A stretch of DNA of 43,064 bases from a bacterium (GCA_016931965.1 JAFGDT010000062.1:1-43064), one strand, 5' to 3'; positions 16,026 through 25,367 are shown, counted from the first letter of the stretch. The notes: generated by a model from the letters alone, not told the origin. Made by a program: numbers and translations.

Positions 16026-16484
16026 ATGCTTAAAAGCACAATGGTTATAGCGTTGGGTTCAGACCATGCTGGTTACGAAGTAAAGGAAAAAATAAAAACC
16101 CTTCTGGAAAGTCTCCATATTCAATACAAGGATTTTGGTACAGATTCTGTGGATCCTTGTGACTATCCAAGAATCGCTGTTGACGTCGCCAAAGCTGTAG
16201 CAGGTTCCGAATATCGGTATGGGATAGTCATATGTGGAACGGGTATCGGTATGGATATAGTGGCAAACAAGATAAAAGGGATCCGGTCGGCTCTGTGTAC
16301 ATCAGCCAAAATGGCAGAAAAAAGCAGAAGTCACAACAATGCCAATATCCTTTCTCTGGGAAGCAGAGAAACAGATTGGCAAGAGATAAAAAAAATTGTG
16401 AAAACCTTCCTCTTCACAGAATTTGAATCAGGCGGACGCCACGAAAGACGAGTAAAACAGATTCATGTTTTAACCGACATGTAA
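16026..16484 (+). CDS. rpiB: Ribose-5-phosphate isomerase B
   Basis: RpiB interconverts ribose 5-phosphate and ribulose 5-phosphate in the non-oxidative pentose phosphate pathway. The 152-residue length fits. Motifs are GSDHAGYEVKEKI near the N-terminus, the catalytic Cys in GIVICGTGIGMDIVANK, SRSHNNANILSLGSR, and the C-terminal FESGGRHERRV. The annotated ATG is at 16026, and a second in-frame ATG at 16041 would also give a full-length protein. It is followed by a palindrome and then glyA. Confidence 0.96.
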   Translation: MLKSTMVIALGSDHAGYEVKEKIKTLLESLHIQYKDFGTDSVDPCDYPRIAVDVAKAVAGSEYRYGIVICGTGIGMDIVANKIKGIRSALCTSAKMAEKSRSHNNANILSLGSRETDWQEIKKIVKTFLFTEFESGGRHERRVKQIHVLTDM

Positions 16485-16525
16485 ATAGTGCATGATATTA
16501 ATTTTTAAAGAATAATAAGTTGTGC

Positions 16526-16547
16526 AAATGGGACTTAAGTCCCATTT
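16526..16547 (+). other. Perfect 22-bp palindrome between rpiB and glyA
   Basis: AAATGGGACTTAAGTCCCATTT is fully self-complementary, and a short T-rich stretch follows. It could form a hairpin that attenuates or terminates some transcripts after rpiB, or it could be a binding site for a dimeric regulator. The following T-tract is interrupted, so a strong terminator is doubtful. Confidence 0.45.
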
Positions 16548-16577
16548 ATTTATCAAACTTTTACAAAGGATTCTCTT

Positions 16578-17873
16578 GTGAACACATTGATAAGACGCGA
16601 CCCCGATGTTTACAAATCGATATGCGGAGAGATCGATCGTGAAAACAACACACTCGAACTCATTGCCTCCGAAAATTTTGTGAGTGAAGCGGTCCTCGAA
16701 GCCCTTGGTTGTGTCATGACCAACAAGTACGCTGAGGGATATCCTGGAAATCGATATTATGGCGGTTGTGAATATGTCGATCAAGCTGAAAATTTAGCAC
16801 GGGAAAGAGCCAAAAAGCTTTTCAAATGTGAATATGCAAACGTACAACCGCATTCAGGCTCACAAGCAAACATGGCTGTTTACATGGCCTTTTTAAAACC
16901 GGGAGATACCGTACTGGGTATGGATCTGACCCATGGCGGTCACCTGACTCACGGAAGCCCGGTCAACTTTTCCGGTCAACTTTACAATTTTGTTTCCTAT
17001 GGCGTTAAAAAAGAGACGGGTATCATTGACATGGATCAGGTTTGGCAACAGGCCCGTGAACATAAGCCCAAATTGATTGTAACAGGAGCCAGCGCCTATC
17101 CCCGATTCATCGATTTCAGTCGATTCAGAGAAATTGCTGACAACATCGGAGCTTTTTTAATGGCAGATATCGCTCATCCGGCAGGCCTGGTGGCTACTGG
17201 ACTCCATCCCGATCCCCTCCCTTTCTGCGATATCGTCACAACCACCACACATAAGACACTGCGTGGTCCGAGAGGCGGAATGATTCTGATGGGAAAAGAC
17301 AAAGAAAATCCCATGGGCATCACGGCTCCCAAATCGGGGCGGCTCAAACAACTTTCAGAAGTCATGGACAGCAATGTGATGCCAGGCATACAGGGCGGTC
17401 CTCTGATGCACGTCATCGCGGCAAAAGCCGTTTCATTCCTGGAAGACCTTCAACCTGAATACGAGGATTACTGCAAACAAATCATTCAAAATGCAAAAGC
17501 GCTGGCACAACAATTGATCGATGACGGATACCATCTCGTTTCCAATGGTACCGATAACCATCTCATACTCCTGGATCTGACAAATAAAAATCTTTCAGGC
17601 AAAACTGCGGAGAAAACACTCGAGCACGCCGGAATAACCGTAAACAAAAATATGGTACCATTCGACACGAAAAGTCCCTTCATCACCAGTGGTATACGAT
17701 TAGGCACACCTGCATTAACAACCAAAGGAATGAAAGAAGAAGAAATGAAAACGATCGGGAAGCTTATTCATAAAGTCCTATCCAATATAGATGATGAATC
17801 GATCATCTCCAAAACCAGAGAAGAAGTGATAGAACTCAACAAACATTTTCCCATCTATCAATCAATACGATGA
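16578..17873 (+). CDS. glyA: Serine hydroxymethyltransferase
   Basis: This PLP enzyme converts serine and tetrahydrofolate to glycine and 5,10-methylene-tetrahydrofolate. The 431-residue length is typical of bacteria. Seen motifs include [37 protein letters not shown] and the PLP-lysine segment [14 protein letters not shown] with K226. The GTG start at 16578 is supported by AAAGGA. It overlaps the next gene by 4 bases (ATGA), coupling supply of the one-carbon unit for thymidylate to dCMP deaminase. Confidence 0.97.
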   Translation: MNTLIRRDPDVYKSICGEIDRENNTLELIASENFVSEAVLEALGCVMTNKYAEGYPGNRYYGGCEYVDQAENLARERAKKLFKCEYANVQPHSGSQANMAVYMAFLKPGDTVLGMDLTHGGHLTHGSPVNFSGQLYNFVSYGVKKETGIIDMDQVWQQAREHKPKLIVTGASAYPRFIDFSRFREIADNIGAFLMADIAHPAGLVATGLHPDPLPFCDIVTTTTHKTLRGPRGGMILMGKDKENPMGITAPKSGRLKQLSEVMDSNVMPGIQGGPLMHVIAAKAVSFLEDLQPEYEDYCKQIIQNAKALAQQLIDDGYHLVSNGTDNHLILLDLTNKNLSGKTAEKTLEHAGITVNKNMVPFDTKSPFITSGIRLGTPALTTKGMKEEEMKTIGKLIHKVLSNIDDESIISKTREEVIELNKHFPIYQSIR

Positions 17874-18352
17874 GCAAACCAAATCGGAAAAATCGGCCTT
17901 CATGGGATGAATATTTTATGGAACTGACCCGTCTCATTTCAACAAGGTCAACTTGCAAAAGAAGAAAAGTAGGTGCTTTGATTGTCAAAGACAAGCGTAT
18001 TTTGAGTACTGGATACAACGGTGCACCTAAAAATCTCCCTCATTGTTTGGATGTGGGCTGCCTCCGTGAAGAGCATCACGTGCCTTCAGGAGAACGCCAC
18101 GAACTTTGCAGAGGGATTCATGCAGAACAGAATGCGATTATTCAAGCCGCCACTTCTGGTGTGAATATTGATGGAGCCGTGCTTTATTCCACACACTATC
18201 CATGCTCTTTATGTATTAAAATGATTTTAAACGCTGGGATCAAAAAAGTCTATTATTGTGAGGGTTATCCAGACCAACTGGCAAAAACATTGGCGGAATC
18301 GGGTTCACTTCAAATGATACGATTTAATCAAAATGGGAACAAAAGCAAATGA
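17870..18352 (+). CDS. Deoxycytidylate deaminase (ComEB-like)
   Basis: This zinc enzyme converts dCMP to dUMP, the substrate of thymidylate synthase. Zinc and catalytic residues are H84 and E86 in GIHAEQNAI and C112 and C115 in [10 protein letters not shown]. The [12 protein letters not shown] segment and the Cys/His-rich loop around residues 59-80 are typical of the dCMP deaminase/ComE operon protein 2 group. Both ends overlap neighbours by 4 bases, so glyA, this gene and nrdR are tightly coupled. Confidence 0.93.
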   Translation: MSKPNRKNRPSWDEYFMELTRLISTRSTCKRRKVGALIVKDKRILSTGYNGAPKNLPHCLDVGCLREEHHVPSGERHELCRGIHAEQNAIIQAATSGVNIDGAVLYSTHYPCSLCIKMILNAGIKKVYYCEGYPDQLAKTLAESGSLQMIRFNQNGNKSK

Positions 18353-18804
18353 GATGCCCATACTGCGGGCATAACCTAAATCGGGTAATGGACACACGTT
18401 CTCGAAACAACGGAAAGGTAACCCGCCGACGCAGACTTTGTCTGAAATGTGGGCGCCGTTTTATCACCATTGAGGAAATTGAAGACAAGGGCTTATATGT
18501 TATCAAGTGCGACGGAAGAAGAGAACCGTATGATCGTAAAAAATTAACGAAAGGAATACAGGTTTCTTGCAGTAAAAGACCGGTCTCGATCGATCAAATC
18601 GAAACGATAGTCGATAAGATAGAAGCTGAAATCGAATCTCATTTTATTAAGGAAATCGAAAGTCAAAAAATCGGTGAACTCGTTATCCATTATCTTCGCC
18701 AATTGGACGAAATTGCATATGTAAGATTTGCCTCTGTATATCGCAAATTTGAAGATAAAAAAGAATTTCTCACGGAGTTAAAAAAGCTGAAACACTCCCT
18801 ATAA
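18349..18804 (+). CDS. nrdR: Ribonucleotide reductase repressor NrdR
   Basis: NrdR represses ribonucleotide reductase genes when dATP levels are high. The 151-residue length is standard. The N-terminal zinc ribbon uses C3, C6, C31 and C34 ([18 protein letters not shown]). The ATP-cone domain follows ([16 protein letters not shown] to the [14 protein letters not shown] end). No reductase gene or NrdR box is visible in the window. Its place beside dCMP deaminase suggests a dNTP-supply operon. Confidence 0.96.
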   Translation: MRCPYCGHNLNRVMDTRSRNNGKVTRRRRLCLKCGRRFITIEEIEDKGLYVIKCDGRREPYDRKKLTKGIQVSCSKRPVSIDQIETIVDKIEAEIESHFIKEIESQKIGELVIHYLRQLDEIAYVRFASVYRKFEDKKEFLTELKKLKHSL

Positions 18805-18856
18805 AAACTGGATCAAAAACACCGATTAATCTGTTGTTTATATCGAAGGAAAATCC

Positions 18857-20188
18857 ATGTTTTATACAAAGCGTTTCCGGGGAGGTACACATCCCCCGAC
18901 AAATAAACGCTTAACAGAAAAATATCCGGTTGAAAACTTACCCCATCCGCAAAAAGTCATCATTCCGTTACAACAACACATTGGTACGCCAGCTATACCC
19001 ATTGTCCAGAAAGGGGATTCGGTTCAAACGGGTCAAATGATCGGCAAATCAGATGCTTTTGTTTCAGCACCTGTTCATGCATCGATTTCAGGAAGAGTCC
19101 ACGCGATTGAACCCCGTCCACATCCATTAGGTAAAAATTTACTATCAATTGTCATTGAAAGTGATGGATATGATGAGTGGATTGATACAGTGAAACCGGA
19201 TAAGAATTTCATGGATCTCTCTCCTGGCGATATGATTCATCGCGTCCAGGAGGCCGGTATAGTGGGTATGGGAGGAGCAGCTTTCCCAGCACATGTAAAG
19301 CTGTCACCGCCGCCTGAGAAACCGATTGAAAATGTAATCATCAATGGTTCAGAATGTGAACCTTATATCACAGCAGATCACCGTCTCATGCTTGAAAAAT
19401 CAGATGAGATTCTGTCAGGTGTGAAAATCCTTATGAAAATTTTTCACGCAAAACGGGCATTTTTGGGTATACAAAAAAACAAGCGCAATGCCATTCGATT
19501 GATGAGAAAAAAAACACTTCCCGAAAGGAATATATCCGTTGTACCTTTGACGGTAAAATATCCACAAGGAGAAGAAAAACAACTCATCCGTGCGGTCATG
19601 GGAAGAGAAGTGCCTTACAAAGGTTTTCCTATGGATATTGGATGTTCGGTTCATAATGTGGGAACGACCTTTGCCATTTTTGAAGCTGTCGCATTACAGA
19701 AACCATTGATAGAAAGAATTACAACCATCACTGGTCCAGGCATCAGACATCCAAAAAATCTCAGGGTTCGCATAGGAACACCCTTTCAATATCTGATTGA
19801 ATACTGCGGTGGTTATACGGGAGCTGTGGTCAAATTGATAAACGGAGGTCCCATGGTGGGTGTTTCTCAAGTAACATCAGAGGTTCCCTTAATTAAAGGA
19901 ACATTGGGTATCCTTGTTCTTGACAGAAAAACAGCCAATCTCAAACCCCAAAGTCCCTGTATCCGTTGCACACGCTGCGTTGATGTATGTCCAATGAAAC
20001 TGTTGCCCAATCAAATTGCGGATTTTGTAGAATACAACAGAATCGAAGAGGCTTACCGACTGGGTATTTTAAACTGTATGAAATGTGGTTGTTGCAGTTA
20101 TATCTGTCCGTCAAAAAGGAATCTATTGCAATATATTGATCTGGGAAAAGCACTCTGGCATGAAAAACAGGAGAAAATGAATCAATAA
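18857..20188 (+). CDS. rnfC: Rnf complex subunit C
   Basis: RnfC is the peripheral cytoplasmic subunit that exchanges electrons with NAD(H) in the ion-pumping Rnf complex. The protein has 443 residues. The N-terminal barrel-sandwich part (to about 110) precedes the nucleotide/FMN-binding region with GIVGMGGAAFPAHVK and INGSECEPY. Two 4Fe-4S motifs lie at C368/C371/C374/C378 (CIRCTRCVDVCP) and C407/C410/C413/C417 (CMKCGCCSYICP). The ATG is preceded by AAGGA. It opens the rnfCDGEA cluster, and no rnfB precedes it. Confidence 0.95.
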   Translation: MFYTKRFRGGTHPPTNKRLTEKYPVENLPHPQKVIIPLQQHIGTPAIPIVQKGDSVQTGQMIGKSDAFVSAPVHASISGRVHAIEPRPHPLGKNLLSIVIESDGYDEWIDTVKPDKNFMDLSPGDMIHRVQEAGIVGMGGAAFPAHVKLSPPPEKPIENVIINGSECEPYITADHRLMLEKSDEILSGVKILMKIFHAKRAFLGIQKNKRNAIRLMRKKTLPERNISVVPLTVKYPQGEEKQLIRAVMGREVPYKGFPMDIGCSVHNVGTTFAIFEAVALQKPLIERITTITGPGIRHPKNLRVRIGTPFQYLIEYCGGYTGAVVKLINGGPMVGVSQVTSEVPLIKGTLGILVLDRKTANLKPQSPCIRCTRCVDVCPMKLLPNQIADFVEYNRIEEAYRLGILNCMKCGCCSYICPSKRNLLQYIDLGKALWHEKQEKMNQ

Positions 20189-20218
20189 TCGATTCGGTTC
20201 ATTGAAGGATCTTTCTCG

Positions 20219-21244
20219 ATGGAACAACCATTTTTAATATCTCCTGCCCCCCACATCAAAGACACAGATTCTATCCGTAAAATCATGTTCTGGGTCATTA
20301 TCTCGCTTTTGCCCGCCGGACTCGGAGCAGTCTATTTCTTTGGAATCCGTGTGATATGGATCACGGTTGCTTCAATCATCAGTGCCGTAATCACCGAACT
20401 GATATGCCAAGTCTCCATGAAAAGATCCATTCGGATTACGGATGGAAGTGCGATCATTACGGGCATTCTTTTAGCATACAATCTCCCCCCCGAAGTACCT
20501 TTATGGTTACCCATTATAGGCTCGTTTGTTGCGATATTGATTGGGAAAATGGTGTTCGGCGGCATCGGGTACAATCCAATGAATCCAGCCTTAATTGGAC
20601 GGGCTTTTTTAACGGCTTCCTGGCCTGCTCATATGACTGTGTTCCAAACCTTACCGAGAAATGGTACATTATCCGGCATTGACAGCATTTCAAGTGCCAC
20701 ACCACTAAACCTATTTTCTGAAACCCGCGAAATTCTCCTCCACACTTCCAATTATACAACCGAACAGGTCACAGAAGCCACTCAAGCCATCTCTGAACTC
20801 TACAGCACGCACAGTGATCTTTTTATCGGTCGGATAGGTGGTTGTATTGGTGAGACTTCTGTCGTTCTTCTTCTAATGGGCGCCGTTTTTTTAATGTATA
20901 AACGCATCATAGGCTGGAAAATCCCTTTCACTTATCTGGGGACAGTGGCTATACTGACATACATCTTCGGTGGTACAGAAGGATTGTTGACGGGTGATCC
21001 CATATTCCATCTATTTTCAGGTGGACTCATCTTGGGAGCATTTTTCATGGCAACCGACATGGTTACAACACCTGTTACATTCAAAGGGAGACTTTTCTTC
21101 GGTACAGGGTGTGGTATCATTACCGTCATTATTCGATTATGGGGAGGTTATCCCGAGGGGGTATCCTATTCTATTCTCTTGATGAACCTGACAACGCCGC
21201 TTTTGGATAAATATACAAAACCGAAAATCTTTGGAGGCAAATAA
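20219..21244 (+). CDS. rnfD: Rnf complex subunit D
   Basis: This is a 341-residue integral membrane subunit with about eight or more hydrophobic segments, part of the ion-translocating core. The covalent FMN attachment segment is IDSISSATPLN, with Thr161 as the probable flavinylated residue. The second position of the usual SGAT motif is Ser here. Other family marks are DGSAIITGILLAYNLPP, GGIGYNPMNPALIGRAFL and ATDMVTTPVT. An AAGGA lies before the ATG. Confidence 0.94.
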   Translation: MEQPFLISPAPHIKDTDSIRKIMFWVIISLLPAGLGAVYFFGIRVIWITVASIISAVITELICQVSMKRSIRITDGSAIITGILLAYNLPPEVPLWLPIIGSFVAILIGKMVFGGIGYNPMNPALIGRAFLTASWPAHMTVFQTLPRNGTLSGIDSISSATPLNLFSETREILLHTSNYTTEQVTEATQAISELYSTHSDLFIGRIGGCIGETSVVLLLMGAVFLMYKRIIGWKIPFTYLGTVAILTYIFGGTEGLLTGDPIFHLFSGGLILGAFFMATDMVTTPVTFKGRLFFGTGCGIITVIIRLWGGYPEGVSYSILLMNLTTPLLDKYTKPKIFGGK

Positions 21245-21248
21245 GAAT

Positions 21249-21842
21249 ATGAAGGATATCATTCGATTTTCCCTCATACTAACATTCGTTGCCATTATTT
21301 CCGCCGGTTCTTTGTCCTGGATCAATAAAATCACCAAATCCGAAATACTATCACAGGAGCAAAAAAATTTAACTGACGCATTAATGGAGGTCCTGCCGGG
21401 ATCGAACAGTCAAGACATTATACCCATTCAGCAAGAAGGTCAAATTCTCTATTATATCGGATATGTAAATTCCATGAGAGCGAGAGTAAATGGATATGCT
21501 CTTATCGTTGAATCTAAGGGATATACCAGTACAATTCGAACTTTGGTTGGCATAGACACCAGCGGGACAATACTTCGTATTAAAATTCTCTTCCAGGAAG
21601 AAACTCCAGGTTTGGGGTCACGATGTGAAGAGATACGCAATGGAGAGCTCATTCCATGGTGGCAAGCTCAATTTCAAAATATGAATATAAACAATTTGGC
21701 TGTTGATAAGGATGGCGGTTTAATCCAATCCATTACTGGAGCAACAATCACATCAAGAGCCATTACCGATAGCATTGCCAATAAAACGAAAGTGTTCATT
21801 GAAACCATGAACAGTGCAAAAACAGATAAAATAGACGAATAG
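21249..21842 (+). CDS. rnfG: Rnf complex subunit G
   Basis: This is a 197-residue periplasm-facing flavoprotein with one N-terminal transmembrane segment (about residues 5-25). The FMN-binding domain carries ETPGLGSRCEE and the flavinylation motif SITGATITSRA, with Thr166 as the expected attachment site. The ATG at 21249 is preferred over the upstream TTG because GGAGG at 21234-21238, inside the end of rnfD, is well spaced. A flavin transferase (ApbE) would be needed and is not in the window. Confidence 0.93.
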   Translation: MKDIIRFSLILTFVAIISAGSLSWINKITKSEILSQEQKNLTDALMEVLPGSNSQDIIPIQQEGQILYYIGYVNSMRARVNGYALIVESKGYTSTIRTLVGIDTSGTILRIKILFQEETPGLGSRCEEIRNGELIPWWQAQFQNMNINNLAVDKDGGLIQSITGATITSRAITDSIANKTKVFIETMNSAKTDKIDE

Positions 21843-21865
21843 GGTTTATCAAATTGAGAATTAGA

Positions 21866-22483
21866 ATGTTAAACATATTAACAAGGGGACTATACAAGAG
21901 CAATCCCGTTTTTCGTCTCATGTTGGGACTTTGCCCTGTCCTTGCCGTATCTTCTTCTGTTCATAATGCGATAGGCATGGGCACCGCTGTCATCTTTGTC
22001 TTGGTCAGTTCAAACTTTATCGTTTCACTTATACGAAAAATGATCCCACGAAGAATTCGCATTCCAATTTTTATCATGATCATTGCAACATTTGTCACTA
22101 TTGTGGATTTACTGATGGCCGGATTCAGCCCGCTTCTTCACAAATCTCTCGGACTTTATATCCCTCTCATCGTGGTCAATTGTATTATATTGGGCCGTGT
22201 GGAAACATTTGCCAGTAAAAATAAAATTATCTTTTCAGTTGCTGACGGTTTGGGCATGGGTTTTGGTTTTACGCTTTCACTGGTTTTAATTGCTTCCTTT
22301 AGAGAAATTCTAGGTAATGGGACATGGCTTGGTATGCAAATATTTGGATCAAAATTTAAACCTGCCATTCTGATGATACTTCCACCCGGTGCATTTTTAA
22401 CAATAGGATTGTTGATGGGTCTTTTACATTGGATCGATCACTATCGTACAGTACATAAACATGTCCATAGCAAAGCGAGGTAA
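21866..22483 (+). CDS. rnfE: Rnf complex subunit E
   Basis: This is a 205-residue membrane subunit with six hydrophobic segments, homologous to NqrD. The ATG at 21866 matches the normal family start (NILTRGLYKSNPVFRLMLG); a TTG at 21854 is an alternative. C23 in LGLCPVLAV and C106 in VVNCIILG are the conserved cysteines that, with the matching pair in RnfA, hold the intramembrane 2Fe-2S cluster known from Nqr and Rnf structures. The next gene begins 5 bases after the stop. Confidence 0.94.
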   Translation: MLNILTRGLYKSNPVFRLMLGLCPVLAVSSSVHNAIGMGTAVIFVLVSSNFIVSLIRKMIPRRIRIPIFIMIIATFVTIVDLLMAGFSPLLHKSLGLYIPLIVVNCIILGRVETFASKNKIIFSVADGLGMGFGFTLSLVLIASFREILGNGTWLGMQIFGSKFKPAILMILPPGAFLTIGLLMGLLHWIDHYRTVHKHVHSKAR

Positions 22484-22487
22484 TCCT

Positions 22488-23126
22488 ATGGAATTTCAAT
22501 CTCTTCTCATCATTGCAGTAGGTGCCATATTTATCTCTAATTTTGTTCTTGAACGGTTTTTAGGGATTTGTCCATATATCGGGGTATCTCAAAAACTGCA
22601 TGCAGCATTCGGTATGGGAATGGCTGTGATTTTTGTGATGAGTATGGCATCTGTTGTGACCTGGACAATATATACTTATCTCCTCAAGCCCAGTACAACC
22701 AATATCATCTACCGATTGATCATGAAAGGTCAGGGTTCCCCTCCAGATCTGACATACCTCAGGACAATTACTTTTATTCTGGTCATAGCCACATTGGTTC
22801 AATTTGTTGAAATGGTCATTCAAAAGACAAGCCCTGGTTTAAACAGAACGCTGGGAATTTACCTTCCATTGATTACGACAAACTGTGCAATTTTGGGTGT
22901 ATCTATTTTAAACATTGAATCTGGATATGGTTTCATTGAAAGTCTTGTCAATGGATTTGCCTCTGGTATCGGATTTACATTGGCATTGATTCTAATGGCC
23001 GGATTGCGAGAAAAACTTGAATTGACCAATGTCCCACGAGCAATGAGAGGTGCCCCCATTGCATTTATTTTGGCAGGGTGTATGTCACTTGCCTTCTTAG
23101 GATTCACAGGACTTAAAATAGGATAA
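22488..23126 (+). CDS. rnfA: Rnf complex subunit A
   Basis: This is a 212-residue membrane subunit, homologous to NqrE. The ATG at 22488 follows GAGGTAATCCT and fits the family start EFQSLLIIAVGAIFISNFV. C28 (LGICPYIG) and C133 (TTNCAILG) complete the four-Cys site shared with RnfE. Compared with RnfA as I know it (about 190 residues), an extra stretch of roughly 18 residues (68-86, NIIYRLIMKGQGSPP) lies in the loop before LTYLRTITF. No rnfB follows; the next gene is tatC. Confidence 0.93.
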   Translation: MEFQSLLIIAVGAIFISNFVLERFLGICPYIGVSQKLHAAFGMGMAVIFVMSMASVVTWTIYTYLLKPSTTNIIYRLIMKGQGSPPDLTYLRTITFILVIATLVQFVEMVIQKTSPGLNRTLGIYLPLITTNCAILGVSILNIESGYGFIESLVNGFASGIGFTLALILMAGLREKLELTNVPRAMRGAPIAFILAGCMSLAFLGFTGLKIG

Positions 23127-23132
23127 TGTATC

Positions 23133-23969
23133 ATGAATCCCAAAAAATCAAAACAAAAAAAAGAGCCGAATCGCAAAGAAATGCCCTTTCTTGATCATCT
23201 TGAAGAACTCCGATGGCGTATACTGAAAAGTCTGGGTTCGGTCATCCTGTTCACCTGTATCGCATTTCCATTTACCGGATTTTTACTCAATTTCTTGACA
23301 TTGCCAAATAGTCGCTTACCCGATCCTGCACCTCTTATCTTTCTCAAACCCGTTGGTATGCTTATGGTGCGCATGGAAATCGCAATTGCAGCTGGTGTTG
23401 TCGTCTCTCTACCCATCATTTTTTATCAATTTTGGCAATTTGTTGCCCCTGGTCTTTTGGCTAAAGAAAAGAAATATTTTCTGCCTGCGCTCTTTTTCAC
23501 AACCTCCTGTTTCCTTATTGGAGCGACATTTGCCTACACAATATTAATACCGACAATCCTGCCATTTCTTTTTTCAATGGGTACAGAATCCATTAATCCC
23601 AATATTGAAGTTAATGATTATATGAGCTTTGTCTTAAGATTGATTCTTGTCGCCGGATTAATTTTTGAACTTCCTGTTCTCTCATTTTTCCTGTCAAGGA
23701 TAGGATTCATTACACCCAATTTACTTAAAAAATATCGTCGATATGGTATCGTTCTGGTATTTATATTTTCTGCGTTCGTGACCCCCCCTGATCCGATGAG
23801 TCAACTCATGATGGCTTTTCCGCTTCTCTTCCTTTACGAAATCAGCATATGGGTTTCAATGCTGGGTTTTCGGAGGAAAAAAGCCAGTGATAAAGCATGG
23901 GAAGAAGAGTCTACATCTTCTGAGAGAGAGAAAAATAATAAGGACAAAACGGAAAACAAATCAAAATAG
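23133..23969 (+). CDS. tatC: Twin-arginine translocase subunit TatC
   Basis: TatC is the signal-peptide receptor of the Tat pathway for folded proteins. The protein has 278 residues and six hydrophobic segments. The N-terminal signature MPFLDHLEELRWRI and the PLIFLKPVGM, QFWQFVAPGLLAKEKKY and FVTPPDPMSQ segments are diagnostic. A basic N-terminal extension and a highly charged C-terminal tail (EEESTSSEREKNNKDK) flank the core. It lies seven bases after rnfA. The tatA/B-like genes sit about 6.4 kb away on the other strand. Confidence 0.96.
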   Translation: MNPKKSKQKKEPNRKEMPFLDHLEELRWRILKSLGSVILFTCIAFPFTGFLLNFLTLPNSRLPDPAPLIFLKPVGMLMVRMEIAIAAGVVVSLPIIFYQFWQFVAPGLLAKEKKYFLPALFFTTSCFLIGATFAYTILIPTILPFLFSMGTESINPNIEVNDYMSFVLRLILVAGLIFELPVLSFFLSRIGFITPNLLKKYRRYGIVLVFIFSAFVTPPDPMSQLMMAFPLLFLYEISIWVSMLGFRRKKASDKAWEEESTSSEREKNNKDKTENKSK

Positions 23970-23989
23970 CATACACATAATCAATCGAT

Positions 23990-24022
23990 ATAAAAAAGCC
24001 GTTGAGGAAATTCTCAACGGCT
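23990..24022 (-). terminator. Rho-independent terminator of the barrel-TPR fusion gene
   Basis: AGCCGTTGAG and CTCAACGGCT form a perfect 10-bp stem with a 6-base loop. Reading leftward it runs into TTTTTTATA, so it ends the gene whose stop is at 24048. It may also slow rightward transcription past tatC, but there is no T-run on that side. Confidence 0.8.
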
Positions 24023-24047
24023 GTACTGTTCCATTCTCATTATGAAT

Positions 24048-25367
24048 TTATAGTCTACCCAAGTACCGCATCGCCATTGGGGCATATTCACTGTCTGGGA
24101 AACGACTGACCAGCTGCTGAAAATTATCTCGGGCCGTTATACGATCTCCTATTTTCATATAACAGATACCACTCATAAGCAGGGCATCATCGAATTTGTA
24201 AGATGACTGATACTGCAACACAGTACGAAATGCACTGATGGCTTCTGTATATTGTTGAAGCTGGTTGTAACTTTCACCAATCCAATACTGGCAATTACTG
24301 GCCAAACGATGGTCTGGATTGGATGTCAGTAAACTTTTAAAAATGAGAATTGCATCATTATATTGTCGATCGTAGAATTTTTGAAGACCCTGTTCATAAT
24401 TCGCAGTAAAGCTTTCCGCACTGAGAACACCAAATGATCCTGTTGCTACTTCTCCCGCCATTCTTCCAGTCACCTCAGCGAGGGCTTGTTCGTGGGCTCT
24501 AACAATATTCTCAAGGTCATCGATTTGATTCTGACGCCGATCCATTTCGTTTTTTAAATCGTCAATTTTCTTCATGAGCTGTCCCACTTCTGTATTCGGA
24601 TAGGTTGTTTCTTCGGTCCTTGCACTCATACTCTCATTTTCAGTCTGAAAGAGCAATGCCAGAGCCTCCTCTTCATCGCTTCTCCCACTACCCGATGTAT
24701 CCTCCCTGAAAAGATCGTCCAATGAAAGTTCATTTTCATCCAGTGGATACTCAATTTCTTCTCTTGACGGTATGGTTCTTCTGGGCTGAAGGGAATAAGT
24801 TAAGCCCGTTTTGGCTACCCAAAATTTCGATTTGGGATCGGCTGTCTCTGTAAAATTATAACGATAATCACCCATAATGTGAAATGCCCATTGTTCGTTG
24901 AAACTGTACTGGATACCTCCACCCACAAAAGCACCACCATCATAGACAGTATCGGTAGTAAATGAGGGTAAAGGAGGAGCCGACACTGTCGTCTTTGATC
25001 CAAATGCATGAGCCCCCGCATAAATAAAAGGCAGGAAATTGGACCCCTGCATTAAATTGATTCCTGCTTTTAATTCAACAGTCGGAAGAAGCGTGGTCCT
25101 GAAATTCTCCATGGTAAGCGTGCCATCTGTAATCGTACTGACACCAACCGCAGGAGCAATAAATATTCGCGGTGAAATATTATATTTGATGAATAATTCC
25201 AGACCCGGTCCGGCATCTGTTAATTCCGGCATACCATCCAGATGTGTGGCTACAAAACTCCCTCCGATTGCAGCCGGTTGCGTAAGCCGAAAACCTTGTC
25301 CATTTAATGAAGCATGTATCAACACACCTAAAAGAACAATGATATAAAAATTGACACGTTGTCTCAT
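24048..25367 (-). CDS. Outer-membrane barrel fused to a CpoB/YbgF-like TPR domain
   Basis: This is a 439-residue exported protein with an unusual order of parts. A signal peptide (1-24) is followed by an eight-strand-like small barrel (about 25-195, ending AKTGLTYSLQP). Next come an acidic linker (about 203-260), a coiled coil (262-300, MKKIDDLKNEMDRRQNQIDD) and a C-terminal YbgF/CpoB-type TPR array (318-439, YEQGLQKFYDRQYNDAILIF, ASNCQYWIGESYNQLQQY, RFPDSEYAPMAMRYLG). CpoB normally is a separate periplasmic protein linking Tol-Pal and peptidoglycan synthesis; here its coiled coil plus TPR seems tethered directly to an outer-membrane barrel. The ATG is backed by GGGAGGAAAG. The domain calls are good, but the function is inferred. 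Confidence 0.8.
   Translation of the reverse strand: MRQRVNFYIIVLLGVLIHASLNGQGFRLTQPAAIGGSFVATHLDGMPELTDAGPGLELFIKYNISPRIFIAPAVGVSTITDGTLTMENFRTTLLPTVELKAGINLMQGSNFLPFIYAGAHAFGSKTTVSAPPLPSFTTDTVYDGGAFVGGGIQYSFNEQWAFHIMGDYRYNFTETADPKSKFWVAKTGLTYSLQPRRTIPSREEIEYPLDENELSLDDLFREDTSGSGRSDEEEALALLFQTENESMSARTEETTYPNTEVGQLMKKIDDLKNEMDRRQNQIDDLENIVRAHEQALAEVTGRMAGEVATGSFGVLSAESFTANYEQGLQKFYDRQYNDAILIFKSLLTSNPDHRLASNCQYWIGESYNQLQQYTEAISAFRTVLQYQSSYKFDDALLMSGICYMKIGDRITARDNFQQLVSRFPDSEYAPMAMRYLGRL

Noticed and set aside
18857..23126. The cluster could be a Na-translocating Nqr rather than Rnf
   Set aside because: RnfC with two CxxCxxCxxxCP motifs is present in place of NqrA, and NqrF is absent.
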